This document shows positions 26,839 to 35,843 of a stretch of 64,000 bases of DNA, one piece after another. The stretch comes from Candidatus Bathyarchaeia archaeon (GTDB lineage Archaea; Thermoproteota; Bathyarchaeia; 40CM-2-53-6), in contig DASYWW010000039.1 of assembly GCA_035935655.1 (NCBI GenBank), positions 1-64,000 on the forward strand, given 5' to 3'. The notes under the pieces are model-generated. The model searched no databases. It was not told the origin of the DNA and worked only from the letters and a program-made list of their open reading frames with translations. A program made the position numbers and the translations under genes. Within the stretch, counting starts at the first letter, position 1. The number at the start of each line of letters is the position of its first letter.

Positions 26839-27603
26839 TTGTTGAGCCAAGCAACAGGGCCGATACTCCAAGTCAAGGAAATTGCAAAGATCTATCCCGG
26901 TGAGGGTAAGAGCACAACCGTGCTCGACCATATTTCATTCGACGTCTACAAAGAGTTCCTCTGCATAGTCGGACCTTCTGGGTGTGGAAAGAGTACACTT
27001 CTGCGAATAATCGACGGACTTGACAAACCGACAAGCGGCCAAGTTCTCTTTCATGGCCAACCGATCACAAGTCCAAGCCCGAAGATAGGTGTAATCTTCC
27101 AAACATTCGCCCTCATACCGTGGAAGACTGTGCTTGGAAACGTCTTGATGGCGATTTCATCAGAATCAATTCACAAGGAGGAGCAGTTGAAGATCGCCCA
27201 GAAATATATTCAGGATGTCGGGTTGGAAGGATTCGAATCGTCCTATCCGAAGGAGCTCTCTGGGGGTATGAAGCAACGAGTTGGAATAGCCCGGGCCCTC
27301 GCACTCCAGCCGGAGGTGTTGTTGATGGATGAGCCGTTCTCAAGTCTCGATGCCCTGACAGCGGAGAACTTGCGACGTGAAGTCTTGGACATCTGGAGAG
27401 ACCCGGCCTATCCGACTGGTTCGGTGATTATGGTCACCCATAACGTGCAGGAGGCCGTTGAGATGGCTGATAGGGTGATCGTATTGAGTGCACGGCCAGC
27501 GAAGATAGTTGATGATGTTAAGATCGATCTTGAGCGTCCGAGGAGTCCTCGGGACCCGGTACTCTATGACCTTGCGGACCGAATAATTTCGAAGATCAGT
27601 TAG
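26839..27603 (+). CDS. ABC transporter ATP-binding protein (NitT/TauT type)
   Basis: Walker A is GPSGCGKST, the Q-loop is FQTFALIPWKT, the signature is LSGGMKQR and Walker B is LLMDEPFSSLD with the H-loop TH. The QTFALIPWKTV segment is typical of SsuB/TauB/NrtC-like importers. The frame opens at 26827 inside the permease gene, but gaggga lies just before tandem TTG codons at 26839 and 26842, so a start there is likely. It energises the duplicated permease. Relatives often carry a C-terminal AAA-associated domain, which here is encoded separately on the opposite strand directly downstream. Confidence 0.93.
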   Translation: MLSQATGPILQVKEIAKIYPGEGKSTTVLDHISFDVYKEFLCIVGPSGCGKSTLLRIIDGLDKPTSGQVLFHGQPITSPSPKIGVIFQTFALIPWKTVLGNVLMAISSESIHKEEQLKIAQKYIQDVGLEGFESSYPKELSGGMKQRVGIARALALQPEVLLMDEPFSSLDALTAENLRREVLDIWRDPAYPTGSVIMVTHNVQEAVEMADRVIVLSARPAKIVDDVKIDLERPRSPRDPVLYDLADRIISKIS

Positions 27604-28127
27604 TGGCTGTGGGTCTTCGGCAGCAATCTTTCCGATTGTCCATCGTAGCCGAACAAGCCTGTGAAGACTCCCCAGCTGATGATTATGCTGATCAACGTTG
27701 GTATGTCGAGAGTGGGTCCATACTTGGAGCTGATGAAACGGGCGAGCGTGAAGCGGGTGACTTGTCCCTGTTCTTTGAGCAGTTTTGCGATGTCGGAGAA
27801 GGGCTCAAGGGTTTCCAAGCGCTGATGAACGAGCTTCTTTCGTTCAGCTATCCTGCTGTTGAGCGCTTTTGTGCCCAGCTCTGTCAACGATATCTCACCC
27901 TCCTTGACGGTGACGAGACCGAGGTACTCGGCTGTGTCGATGATGGGCAGTAGCTCGTCAAGGTCGATGCGAAGGTCGATGGTAAGAGTTGCGATGTCAG
28001 CCTTTCCATTGTACGCTTTCAAAAGATCTAATAAACCGAAGACGCGATTCACGCCGGCGGTAGGAAGCATTCTAGTAACAGGAATCGTTTGGAATCGATC
28101 GGGGTTAAAGAACTTTGGATAAGCCAC
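27600..28127 (-). CDS. stand-alone AAA-associated C-terminal domain protein
   Basis: The 175-residue sequence matches the layout of the AAA-associated domain otherwise fused to nitrate/sulfonate-type ABC ATPases. It has VFGLLDLLKAYNGKADIATL, then LDELLPIIDTAEYLGLVTVKEGEISLTELG (a winged-helix-like unit), a basic helix IAERKKLVHQRL and a C-terminal helical part. It is convergent with the ATPase, and the two stops overlap (TTAG at 27600-27603). It is probably a regulatory subunit of the importer, perhaps sensing ligand or ATP state; this is an inference from context. Confidence 0.8.
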   Translation of the reverse strand: MAYPKFFNPDRFQTIPVTRMLPTAGVNRVFGLLDLLKAYNGKADIATLTIDLRIDLDELLPIIDTAEYLGLVTVKEGEISLTELGTKALNSRIAERKKLVHQRLETLEPFSDIAKLLKEQGQVTRFTLARFISSKYGPTLDIPTLISIIISWGVFTGLFGYDGQSERLLPKTHSH

Positions 28128-28142
28128 TCGCTCGTCTGCCTA

Positions 28143-29036
28143 TCAGCTGAGAAGTTTCGATAATGTCTTGATCGATTCTACCTGGTTTGCCACATTTACT
28201 TTTCCGTCTGGGCTAGGCACGGCAACAAGGTAAGTAACTCCGAGCTGTTCGAGACCCGAGAGTATTTTCTTGTTTTGAGCCTGGTTTCCAGATAGCATTA
28301 TGCGTCTCTCGCCCTGGGGGGATTTGTACTCGGACTGCTCAGCCTTTGTGTTTATGCCGATTCGAACGCAGATCGCTTTGGTTTTCGCTTCTGGAGAGAC
28401 CTTCCCGAAGTCTGCGACGAGTTTTGCGAATTGATCGAGGGGTTGGGCGTTGGGATGCCAGGCATCACCGAGGGTTGCGGCTCGTTTCATTGCGGCTTTG
28501 CTAGTTCCACCAATCCACATCGTAAGACGCTTCTGAATCGGGTGAGGCTCGAAGACGGCATCGTTGAATTCGATCCCCAGAATACGGCTCTTGAAACTTG
28601 TCTCTCCCTTCCAGAGCGCTCTTATCAGTCGAATCGACGCGTCAAGCCTCCTGCCTCGGTTGTGGAAGTCTGATCCTAGATGGACGAATTCTTTCTCGTT
28701 CCATCCGGCACTCGTTGCCAGCACGAGTCTTCCGCCGCTGAGGTTGTCAATAGTAGCGAGTTGTTTGGCAATGACAACAGGATTTCGGATCGCCATGACG
28801 AGTGATGATATTCCCAGCCTTGCACGGTTGGTAATCCCTGCAAGATAGGATATTGTAGTTATACTGTCGAATATTTTCTCGTAGGGAGTCCCGCTGTTTG
28901 TTGGCATCAGGATATGGTCGGTGGTCCAGAGAGAGTCACAGCCGGCGCGTTCGGCCTCCGAGGCTACTGTACGGAGAGCTTCGGGCGACGATGATTCGCC
29001 GTAGTTCGGGACACCCACGCCGAATTTCATATTCAC
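28143..29036 (-). CDS. F420-dependent LLM-class oxidoreductase
   Basis: A TIM-barrel luciferase-like monooxygenase of 297 residues: MKFGVGVPNYGE at the start, SLWTTDHILMP, ARLGISSLVMAIRNPVVIAKQLATID, LSGGRLVLATSAGWNEKEF and MWIGGTSKAAMKRAATLGDAWHPN. These are hallmarks of the F420-binding family (Mer and FGD relatives). It starts with GTG at 29036 or ATG at 29030. The substrate is unknown. Presence of the family implies coenzyme F420 in the organism. It lies 15 bases upstream of the AAA-associated gene on the same strand, so the two could be co-transcribed. Confidence 0.88.
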   Translation of the reverse strand: MNMKFGVGVPNYGESSSPEALRTVASEAERAGCDSLWTTDHILMPTNSGTPYEKIFDSITTISYLAGITNRARLGISSLVMAIRNPVVIAKQLATIDNLSGGRLVLATSAGWNEKEFVHLGSDFHNRGRRLDASIRLIRALWKGETSFKSRILGIEFNDAVFEPHPIQKRLTMWIGGTSKAAMKRAATLGDAWHPNAQPLDQFAKLVADFGKVSPEAKTKAICVRIGINTKAEQSEYKSPQGERRIMLSGNQAQNKKILSGLEQLGVTYLVAVPSPDGKVNVANQVESIKTLSKLLS

Positions 29037-29156
29037 CGCATTGTGCCTCTGGTTGATAACGTTCTTCGGATTCGCCAGCTTGGACCCTAGTTGGATCCAA
29101 GTGGCGCTGGTTCAACATTTTTATCGCCCATATTGACGAACGAACGCTTCCCAAGC

Positions 29157-30101
29157 TTGTTTGCAGTGGAAACGCTAGACCTCTCGAAGAGGTACGGGAA
29201 GACTGACGCCCTCCGTGGCCTAAACTTTACGGTCAGCGAGGGCGAGATAATGGTAATTCTAGGCCCGAACGGCTCCGGCAAGACCACCCTCCTGATGATC
29301 CTCTGCACGATTCTCAAGCCGACATCAGGCACTGCCAAAGTTGTGGGGATTGATGTCGTGGAAGAGGGGACCAAGGTCCGAGAGGTTATGGGAATAGCGT
29401 TCCAGGAAGCACGGGGGTTCTGGCGTCACAAACCTTCCTCGATCCTGCGCTTCCATGCGTCCATGTTCGATATCGACCCAGCGAAACGTCAAGACTTGAT
29501 CGAGCGGACGATGAAGGACCTGGAGCTTTGGGAGTCACGCGACAAGATGTTCATGCATCTATCTGGTGGTCAAGCGAAACGGCTAGAGACCGCCAAAGTT
29601 CTCATTCAAAAACCCAAACTGGCGATTTTTGATGAGCCCACGAGCCAAGTGGATCTGCGTGGTAAGAGGAAGATCTGGGACAAGATCCGCGAGCTGAGAG
29701 ACCAAGGCTCCACGATCATCGTGGCCACGAACGAGGTGCGAGAGGCAGAGTACCTTGCGGACAGAGTCACGATACTGCACCAGGGCCAAAGGGTGGTATG
29801 CGACACGATTCCGAAGCTGAAAGACGCAATCGCTGGCGGAGATATTGTCGAAGTCGACTTTGAGGACCCTGTTTCTGGGAAACTCGTTGACGACCTCAAC
29901 GGGCTCGGCGGCGACGTGTCCCTTTCATCTGAAGGTAATCAACTGCGGGCGAAGGTCTCGAAAGCAGAAGATTGGGTTCCGAAGATGACATCCGCCAGCT
30001 ATGTCGCGGGTGCTAAGATCGCTTCGATCCGGATAACGGAACCTTCCTTAGACGATGTGTTCCTACACTTTACGGGCAAAGCCTTGGCGGACCAGCCATG
30101 A
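29157..30101 (+). CDS. ABC exporter ATP-binding protein (DrrA-like)
   Basis: Walker A is GPNGSGKTT, the signature LSGGQAKRLE and Walker B KLAIFDEPTSQVD, followed by a C-terminal domain of about 100 residues ending in RITEPSLDDVFLHFTG, which is typical of DrrA/NatA-type ATPases. The frame opens at 29091, but the conserved start is FAVETLDLSKRYG; TTG at 29157 or GTG at 29166 is the likely initiator. Two ABC-2 permease genes follow with overlapping ends, forming an exporter for a drug, lipid or polysaccharide. Confidence 0.92.
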   Translation: MFAVETLDLSKRYGKTDALRGLNFTVSEGEIMVILGPNGSGKTTLLMILCTILKPTSGTAKVVGIDVVEEGTKVREVMGIAFQEARGFWRHKPSSILRFHASMFDIDPAKRQDLIERTMKDLELWESRDKMFMHLSGGQAKRLETAKVLIQKPKLAIFDEPTSQVDLRGKRKIWDKIRELRDQGSTIIVATNEVREAEYLADRVTILHQGQRVVCDTIPKLKDAIAGGDIVEVDFEDPVSGKLVDDLNGLGGDVSLSSEGNQLRAKVSKAEDWVPKMTSASYVAGAKIASIRITEPSLDDVFLHFTGKALADQP

Positions 30102-30862
30102 ACCGCGTGTTGACACTCGCAGCATACAACGTCAGGATTCTGTTATCGGAGAGAACCTGGTTCGTACTAGCTTGGGCCCTGTTCGGATTGCAGATTGCTG
30201 TGTATGGATCTTTGATGTCAAAGCTGGTATCGACCGCCGTCCCGAACTATCTCTTCTTCTATGCGATAGGACTAATGGTCATTACAGTATTCGATTCAGG
30301 AGCTGATGTGGGCCGACACTTCGTCGAGCACGCTCACGAAGGAGAACTACCATACTTTCTCTCGCTGCCAGTCTCACGTGGAGGATTCCTGGCAGCCCAG
30401 GCTATCTATGGGGTCGCGAATACGATGATCAAGGTTCTGCCACCTCTGCTCGGTGTCCTATGGTTTGTCGGCGACTTGACAATTCAGGGGGCAGTGTTCG
30501 CGCTGATTTCGATGTTTCTCCTCGGGCTAGGAATCACTGGAATAATGGTGTCAATGTCGTTCATCGCATTCAAGTCCGTAGACATCTACAGCGCATTCCT
30601 CGCCGGGCTATCAGCATTGATCGTCCGGTTCAGCACGGTTTTCTACCCGCTCATCTTCATGCCCAATTTCTACTCACCGATCTCGGTATTCAGCCCCTTG
30701 ACCTACGGAGCAGACCTGACAAGATGGGTCCTGGGCTTCGATCCCGAGTTCCTCATCAATCCCGTTCTCGCCGCAGCGGTTGTCACAGGAGTTGCGGTCG
30801 GAACTCTATCGCTGAGCGCGAGAATAGTCGACAAGGTCATAGAGGGAGTGAAGGCGGCCTGA
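30098..30862 (+). CDS. ABC-2 type permease, first subunit
   Basis: The 254-residue protein has about six hydrophobic helices and the ABC-2 features (LPVSRGGFLAAQAIYG; FSPLTYGADLTRWVLG near the end). The ATG overlaps the ATPase stop (ATGA), showing translational coupling. It pairs with the next gene as a heterodimeric permease. Confidence 0.88.
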   Translation: MNRVLTLAAYNVRILLSERTWFVLAWALFGLQIAVYGSLMSKLVSTAVPNYLFFYAIGLMVITVFDSGADVGRHFVEHAHEGELPYFLSLPVSRGGFLAAQAIYGVANTMIKVLPPLLGVLWFVGDLTIQGAVFALISMFLLGLGITGIMVSMSFIAFKSVDIYSAFLAGLSALIVRFSTVFYPLIFMPNFYSPISVFSPLTYGADLTRWVLGFDPEFLINPVLAAAVVTGVAVGTLSLSARIVDKVIEGVKAA

Positions 30863-31671
30863 GTCAACTCTCTAGGCTCGTGCGTATCGCACGGACAGAC
30901 TTCTCGTATTTCTTCCGCACGAAATGGTTGATGGCTGTCCTGATAAGCCTAAGCCTTTCCGACATGCTTGTCGTTGGCCTTGTGTATGGAAGAGTGATTC
31001 CTTCCAAGGTTGCAGGCGTTTCGTATTTTCAGTTCCTGGTCCCTGGGATCGTTGTGGTCGGCTTGTTTTCTGCGGCAACTGACACGGGCCGACGAATCTG
31101 GCTCGCCCTCCGAGAGGGAGTCGTGCAATACTATCTAACGCTACCAATACGGACAAGAGGCCTCGTAGGAGCCTACATCATTTCTGGCGGCCTCGGCGGA
31201 ATAGTATACTCGGGCGCGCTACTGGTCATCGCGTATCTTGCGCTCACACTCCTTGGAGCCAGCTCAATTCCCATTCAGGGAATATTGTACGCCCTCGTAC
31301 TCATTCCCTTCCTGTTCGTTCTCTCGACAGGAATCGCTGGTCTAGCCGCTTTCTTCGCAAGCATATCCCGAAGAGGGGAGATCTACTGGGTCTACGCTCA
31401 GGCCCTCCAAGTATCGATGGTCACGCTCAGCACCATATTCTATCCCGCAACAACCATAGCCAAGTATCTCCCAGCACCTGTTGCAACGATAGCGGAATAC
31501 AACCCTCTTAGCCTCGCTGCGGGCGTTCTCCGAAACTCGGCCTTCGCTGGAAATCCTCTCGACAGCGTCGCGCTAACAAATCTGATTGCGAGTTCGCTTC
31601 CGCTCGCAATAATCGGAGCCCTCGCATATTGGGCCATTCTCAGAAACATAAGACTCAAGGGAAAACCCTGA
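30859..31671 (+). CDS. ABC-2 type permease, second subunit (CTG or GTG start)
   Basis: It has about six helices, with YYLTLPIRTRGLVGAYIISGG and YNPLSLAAGVLRNSAF matching the ABC-2 pattern of the previous gene. The frame has no ATG or TTG near the natural N-terminus. A CTG at 30859 overlaps the upstream stop as CTGA, the same geometry as the ATGA overlap one gene earlier, and gives LSQLSRLVRIARTDF. The alternative is GTG at 30880 (263 residues). The end is certain; the start is not. Confidence 0.83.
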   Translation: MSQLSRLVRIARTDFSYFFRTKWLMAVLISLSLSDMLVVGLVYGRVIPSKVAGVSYFQFLVPGIVVVGLFSAATDTGRRIWLALREGVVQYYLTLPIRTRGLVGAYIISGGLGGIVYSGALLVIAYLALTLLGASSIPIQGILYALVLIPFLFVLSTGIAGLAAFFASISRRGEIYWVYAQALQVSMVTLSTIFYPATTIAKYLPAPVATIAEYNPLSLAAGVLRNSAFAGNPLDSVALTNLIASSLPLAIIGALAYWAILRNIRLKGKP

Positions 31672-31732
31672 AAGTGGCCGAAACAGCGCGTCGAAAAACC
31701 ATCAAGCGGTTCAGTCAGAACCTTCTCTCACG

Positions 31733-32624
31733 GTGACGAGTCACATATTGCTTGACGTTCTGAACGATGCTTTCGGCAGCTTTGCCAACGTGCCACGGAC
31801 AATGGCGGTCCTTTCGTCAGAGCGATTCGACCCGGATGGATGCTTCATTGCAGAGGAGAACGGAGCGCCAATCGGATGCGTGGCTGCCACAAGACTTCCC
31901 CGAGACAAGTGGTTTGTGATAAGATACCTAAGCATCAGACCCGCAATGCTCCAGACAAAGGTCGGAGAGAGTCTCCTCGAAAAAGCAATCAAGTACGTGG
32001 AATCAAAAAGGACCAGAATTCCTGAGAGCGACTACTCCGGCGATACAGCCCTACGTTGAGATTTACAAGAAGTTTGGGTTCAAGCCGCTTAGAAGAGATT
32101 TTCGGATAAGCTGGCAGGTAGATGATATCCCAGAAGCTGCGAACTCTAGGCTTGAAATGGAGGAGGTCTCAGACGAGACCATGGATACCGCTAGCAGTTT
32201 GCTTTTCCAGGCGTCGAGTCCCTACTGGGACTGGCGGACGGAGGAGGAAAGCGGCAAGCTCGCTGTTTCCGAATCATTCAAGGAGGAAAGCTCGCACGGA
32301 GCCAAATGGATTCTCGCTAGACTAAACAAAGAACCGGTAGGGTTAGTAGGAATTATCCCTGACTACTATGAACCGAGAATAGCTTGGTTCCGAGGAGCGT
32401 TTGTCCTCCCAGAGCATCGGGGAAAGAGAATCGGCTCCACTCTGATGTCTGAGACCGCCAAACGGGCGAAGAACTTGGGCCAAAGAAAGATGATTGTCTA
32501 CACCTTCTCCTACTTAGACAGTCTGGCGCCGGGAGCCCTACTCTACCTAAAGACTGGAGGCAAAATAGAGGCCGAGTATCTACAGTTTGCTAGAATGTGG
32601 GTTCCGTCCAATTCAGGAAAGTAA
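31733..32624 (+). pseudogene. frameshifted tandem-GNAT acetyltransferase
   Basis: The first frame (31733-32059) encodes a GNAT half (FIAEENGAPIGCVAATRLPRD; RYLSIRPAMLQTKVGESLL) and stops after YVESKRTRIPESDYSG. From about 32025 the next frame continues the expected sequence, RATTPAIQPYVEIYKKFGFKP, the usual end of a GNAT domain. It then carries a second GNAT domain to 32624 (RGAFVLPEHRGKRIGSTLMSE). Together they form one double-GNAT protein broken by a single one-base insertion or two-base loss near 32015-32025. It is either a recent inactivation or a sequencing error. The second half has its own ATG at 32157 and could be made separately. Confidence 0.8.
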
Positions 32625-32676
32625 TGCATAACCCGAATATAGCATACCGAACATTCTCTCCAGTGAGTAAGGTCTC

Positions 32677-34020
32677 TTGGCGTCACTGGAACCGTGGGAC
32701 GTGACCATCATTGGCGGGGGAATACTCGGGACCTCAGTTTCCTACTGGCTAGCGAACCAGTACGAGGGCCGAATCGCAGTTATCGAGAAAGAACAACAGG
32801 TAGCAGTTCACACTTCCAAGAGGAATACTGGCGTCGTCCACCGTCCATTCTACTTGGACCCCATCAAACGCCGAGTCTTTGCACGATCATCGCAAGCAGC
32901 CTACGGAATGTGGAAATCATACGCGAAAGAACGAGGCCTGCCCTGGCTACCGGTGACGACACTGGAAGTTGCGACGCGAGAGGATGATCTAAAACGGGTG
33001 GAGAAGTACTATCACTGGGGCGTGGAGAATGGGATGGGAGAGGACGAGCTGGAAGTTCTCACCGCAAAGGAAGTGCGAAGGCTCGAGCCACACGTAAAAG
33101 GGCACGGGGCAATATGGTCGAAGACGGACACCTCAGTCGACTACCCCTCGTTCACACGCTCCCTACGCGGAGACGCGGAACGCGAAGGAGTCAAATTCAT
33201 TCTCGGCTTCGAGGTCAAATCGATCAAAGTAACCAAGAATTTCTTGGAAATCCAGCCGAAACACGGCGGAGAAGCGATTCGAACCCGGTTCCTCGTAAAT
33301 TGCGCGGGAGGAAACTCAGTGCGCATAGCTCACATGCTAGGCCTTGGAAGAGAATATGCCGACCTCAACTTCCGGGGAGAATACTGGGAAGTTGGACAAG
33401 AATGGTCATACCTAGCTTCTAGAAATATCTACACTGTAGCACAGCATCCAGAATTGCCATTTCTTGATCCACACTGGATATGTCGTGCTGATGGTCGTCG
33501 AGAGATCGGGCCCAACGCTGTCCCGGTCGCGGGACCATACACTTACACAGGTTTTTTCAAAAACCCGATACAAGCGTTGCAGAAGATCCTCGAACCTCCC
33601 ATGGTGAATAAGGCAGCTCTTCTTTTCAACAAAGATTTCCTGACCTTAGCGGGAGAGGAATGGAAATCATCCATTTTCAAGTCAGAAATGGCACGAAGAG
33701 CCCAAGAGTTCATTCCGGAACTCAAACTAGATTACTTGACGAGACCGGGAATTGCAGGCGTACGCGCGCAAGTGATAGATCGGCATGGGAACTTCATCAA
33801 GGAAGCTATCGAAATCATGGGTCCGTTTTCATATCACATTACAAACTATAACTCACCTGGCGCAACAGGGTCGCCTGCCTACGCTGCCTGGCTCGTTCAG
33901 AAACTCGGGTCCCTCGGCCTTTTGGATCTTAGGAGGAGGACCTCAACATTGCCCAAGGGACCCTGGAAATATGACTCAGTAATCAGTATGGTGAGCGATG
34001 CGCCGAGAATAATCGCCTAG
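32677..34020 (+). CDS. FAD-dependent oxidoreductase, LhgO-like (L-2-hydroxyglutarate oxidase family)
   Basis: The N-terminal FAD-binding motif is VTIIGGGILGTSVSYWL followed by an acidic strand end (IAVIEKE). SKRNTGVVHRPFYLDPIKRR matches the hydroxyglutarate oxidase type, where the family reads SxxNSGVxHxGxYY. EIGPNAVPV and the C-terminal TNYNSPGATGSPAYA also fit. The length is 447 residues with a TTG start at 32677. The probable reaction is oxidation of a 2-hydroxy acid to the 2-oxo acid; the exact substrate is uncertain. It stands alone. Confidence 0.85.
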   Translation: MASLEPWDVTIIGGGILGTSVSYWLANQYEGRIAVIEKEQQVAVHTSKRNTGVVHRPFYLDPIKRRVFARSSQAAYGMWKSYAKERGLPWLPVTTLEVATREDDLKRVEKYYHWGVENGMGEDELEVLTAKEVRRLEPHVKGHGAIWSKTDTSVDYPSFTRSLRGDAEREGVKFILGFEVKSIKVTKNFLEIQPKHGGEAIRTRFLVNCAGGNSVRIAHMLGLGREYADLNFRGEYWEVGQEWSYLASRNIYTVAQHPELPFLDPHWICRADGRREIGPNAVPVAGPYTYTGFFKNPIQALQKILEPPMVNKAALLFNKDFLTLAGEEWKSSIFKSEMARRAQEFIPELKLDYLTRPGIAGVRAQVIDRHGNFIKEAIEIMGPFSYHITNYNSPGATGSPAYAAWLVQKLGSLGLLDLRRRTSTLPKGPWKYDSVISMVSDAPRIIA

Positions 34021-34056
34021 GACGTCGAACTCATGATTGGAGGAGACGGTGCTCAA

Positions 34057-34794
34057 TCATGGAATGGAGTATCTGAAATTCTTCCAGATGCCAGTGGCGC
34101 CCTGCCCGTGCACCGACATACTTCCCTTCTCCGGGTCGACCGGCTTGAGTGTGAAGAGTCCCCAGCCCACCATGATATCTTTGGGAGCGACTGGAAGGCT
34201 CTCCGTCTTGAAGAACGTCTTACCATCAACAATCCATTCCGCCCGCTTCTTCTCCGCGTCGATTCTGACAGTGTAGTGGTGCATCATTTCGGGCTTCGTT
34301 CGGACTCCTGAAAACGGTGCCTCAATAACGTATGTGAACGCCGTCTTCTCATCTGTAACGCCAGGGATCAGGAGTCGCTCATAGATTGCTCCTATTTTTT
34401 TCCCGGTCGTGATGAAGTCAAATATCATGCCCGTCGAGAAATCCATGAGTATAAGGCCTGCGAACGCATCCTGTAGATCATCGGCGTTGCTTCTGTAGGT
34501 TTCGGCTCCCATATCAGCTTCGAAAACAGTTACCTGATCACGCGATACAGGAAAGGTTCTGGTGGACCCGTATAGTTGTTTGGGATCGTCAAACATGTGG
34601 ATCGTGTCGTGTTTCCGCGTGAATGGATCTACTGTTAGAGCTAGACCACCATTTCGGGACGAAGTTCTAGCCTTGGGTTCTTCCCATGTCCAGTTCTCCC
34701 CGTTTCCCATGGGAAAGCTGAGGATCTTCCATTTCGAAGGGTCAACGTGCCCCTTCGACATGTCATCGTAAATGGTTGTTTCTGTCTTCAACAA
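34057..34794 (-). CDS. conserved hypothetical protein, probable beta-sandwich (DUF6081-like)
   Basis: The 245-residue protein has no signal peptide or membrane segment. It is rich in beta-strand patterns with aromatic residues (WTWEEPKARTSSRNGGLALTV; HYTVRIDAEKKRAEWIVDGK), like concanavalin-type sandwiches. The layout recalls DUF6081-type proteins, but this is from memory and not certain. It starts with TTG at 34794. The function is unknown. Confidence 0.7.
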   Translation of the reverse strand: MLKTETTIYDDMSKGHVDPSKWKILSFPMGNGENWTWEEPKARTSSRNGGLALTVDPFTRKHDTIHMFDDPKQLYGSTRTFPVSRDQVTVFEADMGAETYRSNADDLQDAFAGLILMDFSTGMIFDFITTGKKIGAIYERLLIPGVTDEKTAFTYVIEAPFSGVRTKPEMMHHYTVRIDAEKKRAEWIVDGKTFFKTESLPVAPKDIMVGWGLFTLKPVDPEKGSMSVHGQGATGIWKNFRYSIP

Positions 34795-34871
34795 GGCTTT
34801 CTCATTCGCATGTGGGACCGGTTACCGGATTTAATTGTTCTGAAAGTGCTTCACGTCCAGTAAAAGTCAAA

Positions 34872-35297
34872 TCATTCTGGGGGAGCGTCGCCTTTGGGTT
34901 CCCAGAGTTCAATCCGGTTCCCTTCAGGGTCGATGATCCATCCGAACTTGCCATAGTCATATTCTTCCCGCTTCTCATCGACCTCTACGCCTTCCCCCTT
35001 CAGCTGATCCAATAATCTGTCGAGATCCCTAACTCGGAAGTTGATCATGAAAGGAGCCGCACTCGGATCAAAATACTTCGTATCATGTGGGAAGATTGAC
35101 CAAACAGTGTAGCCAATTTGTTTGGCATCGTCTTTCTCTCACCATTGAAACATGGTCGTGCTAGACTCTTTGCTTTCCAGTTTGATCCCCAGATGACTCG
35201 TGTACCATGCCATTAGTTTTCCTGGGTCTTTGGCTTTGAAGAATACGCCTCCGATGCCTGTGACCCTGGTTGCATCAGACGAGTAGTCTTTTTGATG
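34872..35297 (-). pseudogene. VOC/glyoxalase-like gene with an in-frame TGA and no start codon
   Basis: The minus strand encodes a typical VOC domain: TRVTGIGGVFFKAKDPGKLM and WYTSHLGIKL, then MFQW, a TGA at 35139-35141, and EKDDAKQIGYTVWSIFPHDTKYF, ending GWIIDPEGNRIELWEPKGD. Homologues usually have arginine at the TGA position, so a CGA to TGA change would explain the stop. Upstream the frame is open only to a TAA near 35316 and contains no ATG, GTG or TTG before the first conserved residues. Both faults point to a dead gene. Confidence 0.8.
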
Positions 35298-35315
35298 TCG
35301 CTTACTGAAGGCGAT

Positions 35316-35843
35316 TTACCTCACAGATTGGCCTCGTGATATTTTGGAACGAGATAATACCTTCCTTTTCAGCTCTGTTCCGCACACTCTACACGCCTTC
35401 TCGGGTCCCCTGGATCTTCGATGACAGGCGGGGCAATACATTATCCAGTCAAACTTGTGAGCGATTCCGAAATTGGCCAGTGATCCATAGTTGAGACGAA
35501 GATGCTCGGCCATATTCTGCACTGCATAGTCATCGCTAACTATCGTGGGGTCCTGCCCGTCTTGTTTCAGGTCGAGAGCGAGGGCGACAACCTCTCGGTC
35601 GGCTTGGGAAACATGGCCTTTCTCACCTGCTTTTGCGCTGATCGCCTCCACGGATTCCATGGCCCGAGGAGATGGGAATCTGAGGATCACCTTGCCCTTC
35701 TCCTTGTTCACATGAAATCGCAGCTGTGTTATCGTCCCTCTCAACAGCTCGTCCTCTACAGCGGGGACCGTGTACACTTCTCCTCGTCGGGTTGGGTTGA
35801 AGCCCATGATGAATGCTGACGTGTCTAGGACGAGCACCTTCAA
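35316..35843 (-). CDS. nob1: Nob1-like ribosome maturation endonuclease (PIN + zinc ribbon)
   Basis: A PIN nuclease domain starts with VLVLDTSAFI (Asp7), with further acidic residues at E30/E32, D82 and D104/D105 (IVSDDYAVQNMA). A C-terminal zinc ribbon has Cys137, Cys140, Cys151 and Cys154 (YCPAC and CRVCG). This is the domain order of archaeal Nob1, which cuts the 3' end of 16S rRNA. Its ATG overlaps the end of the upstream NAD kinase by four bases, so the two genes are co-transcribed. Confidence 0.92.
   Translation of the reverse strand: MKVLVLDTSAFIMGFNPTRRGEVYTVPAVEDELLRGTITQLRFHVNKEKGKVILRFPSPRAMESVEAISAKAGEKGHVSQADREVVALALDLKQDGQDPTIVSDDYAVQNMAEHLRLNYGSLANFGIAHKFDWIMYCPACHRRSRGPEKACRVCGTELKRKVLSRSKISRGQSVR

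Noticed and set aside
30460-30858. Longer N-terminus for the second ABC-2 permease
   Set aside because: That part of the frame overlaps the first permease out of frame and encodes an Arg/His-rich sequence unlike a permease.
35139-35141. In-frame TGA as a selenocysteine codon
   Set aside because: Homologues of this VOC domain normally have arginine here, one transition from TGA; the gene also lacks a start codon, so decay or error is simpler.
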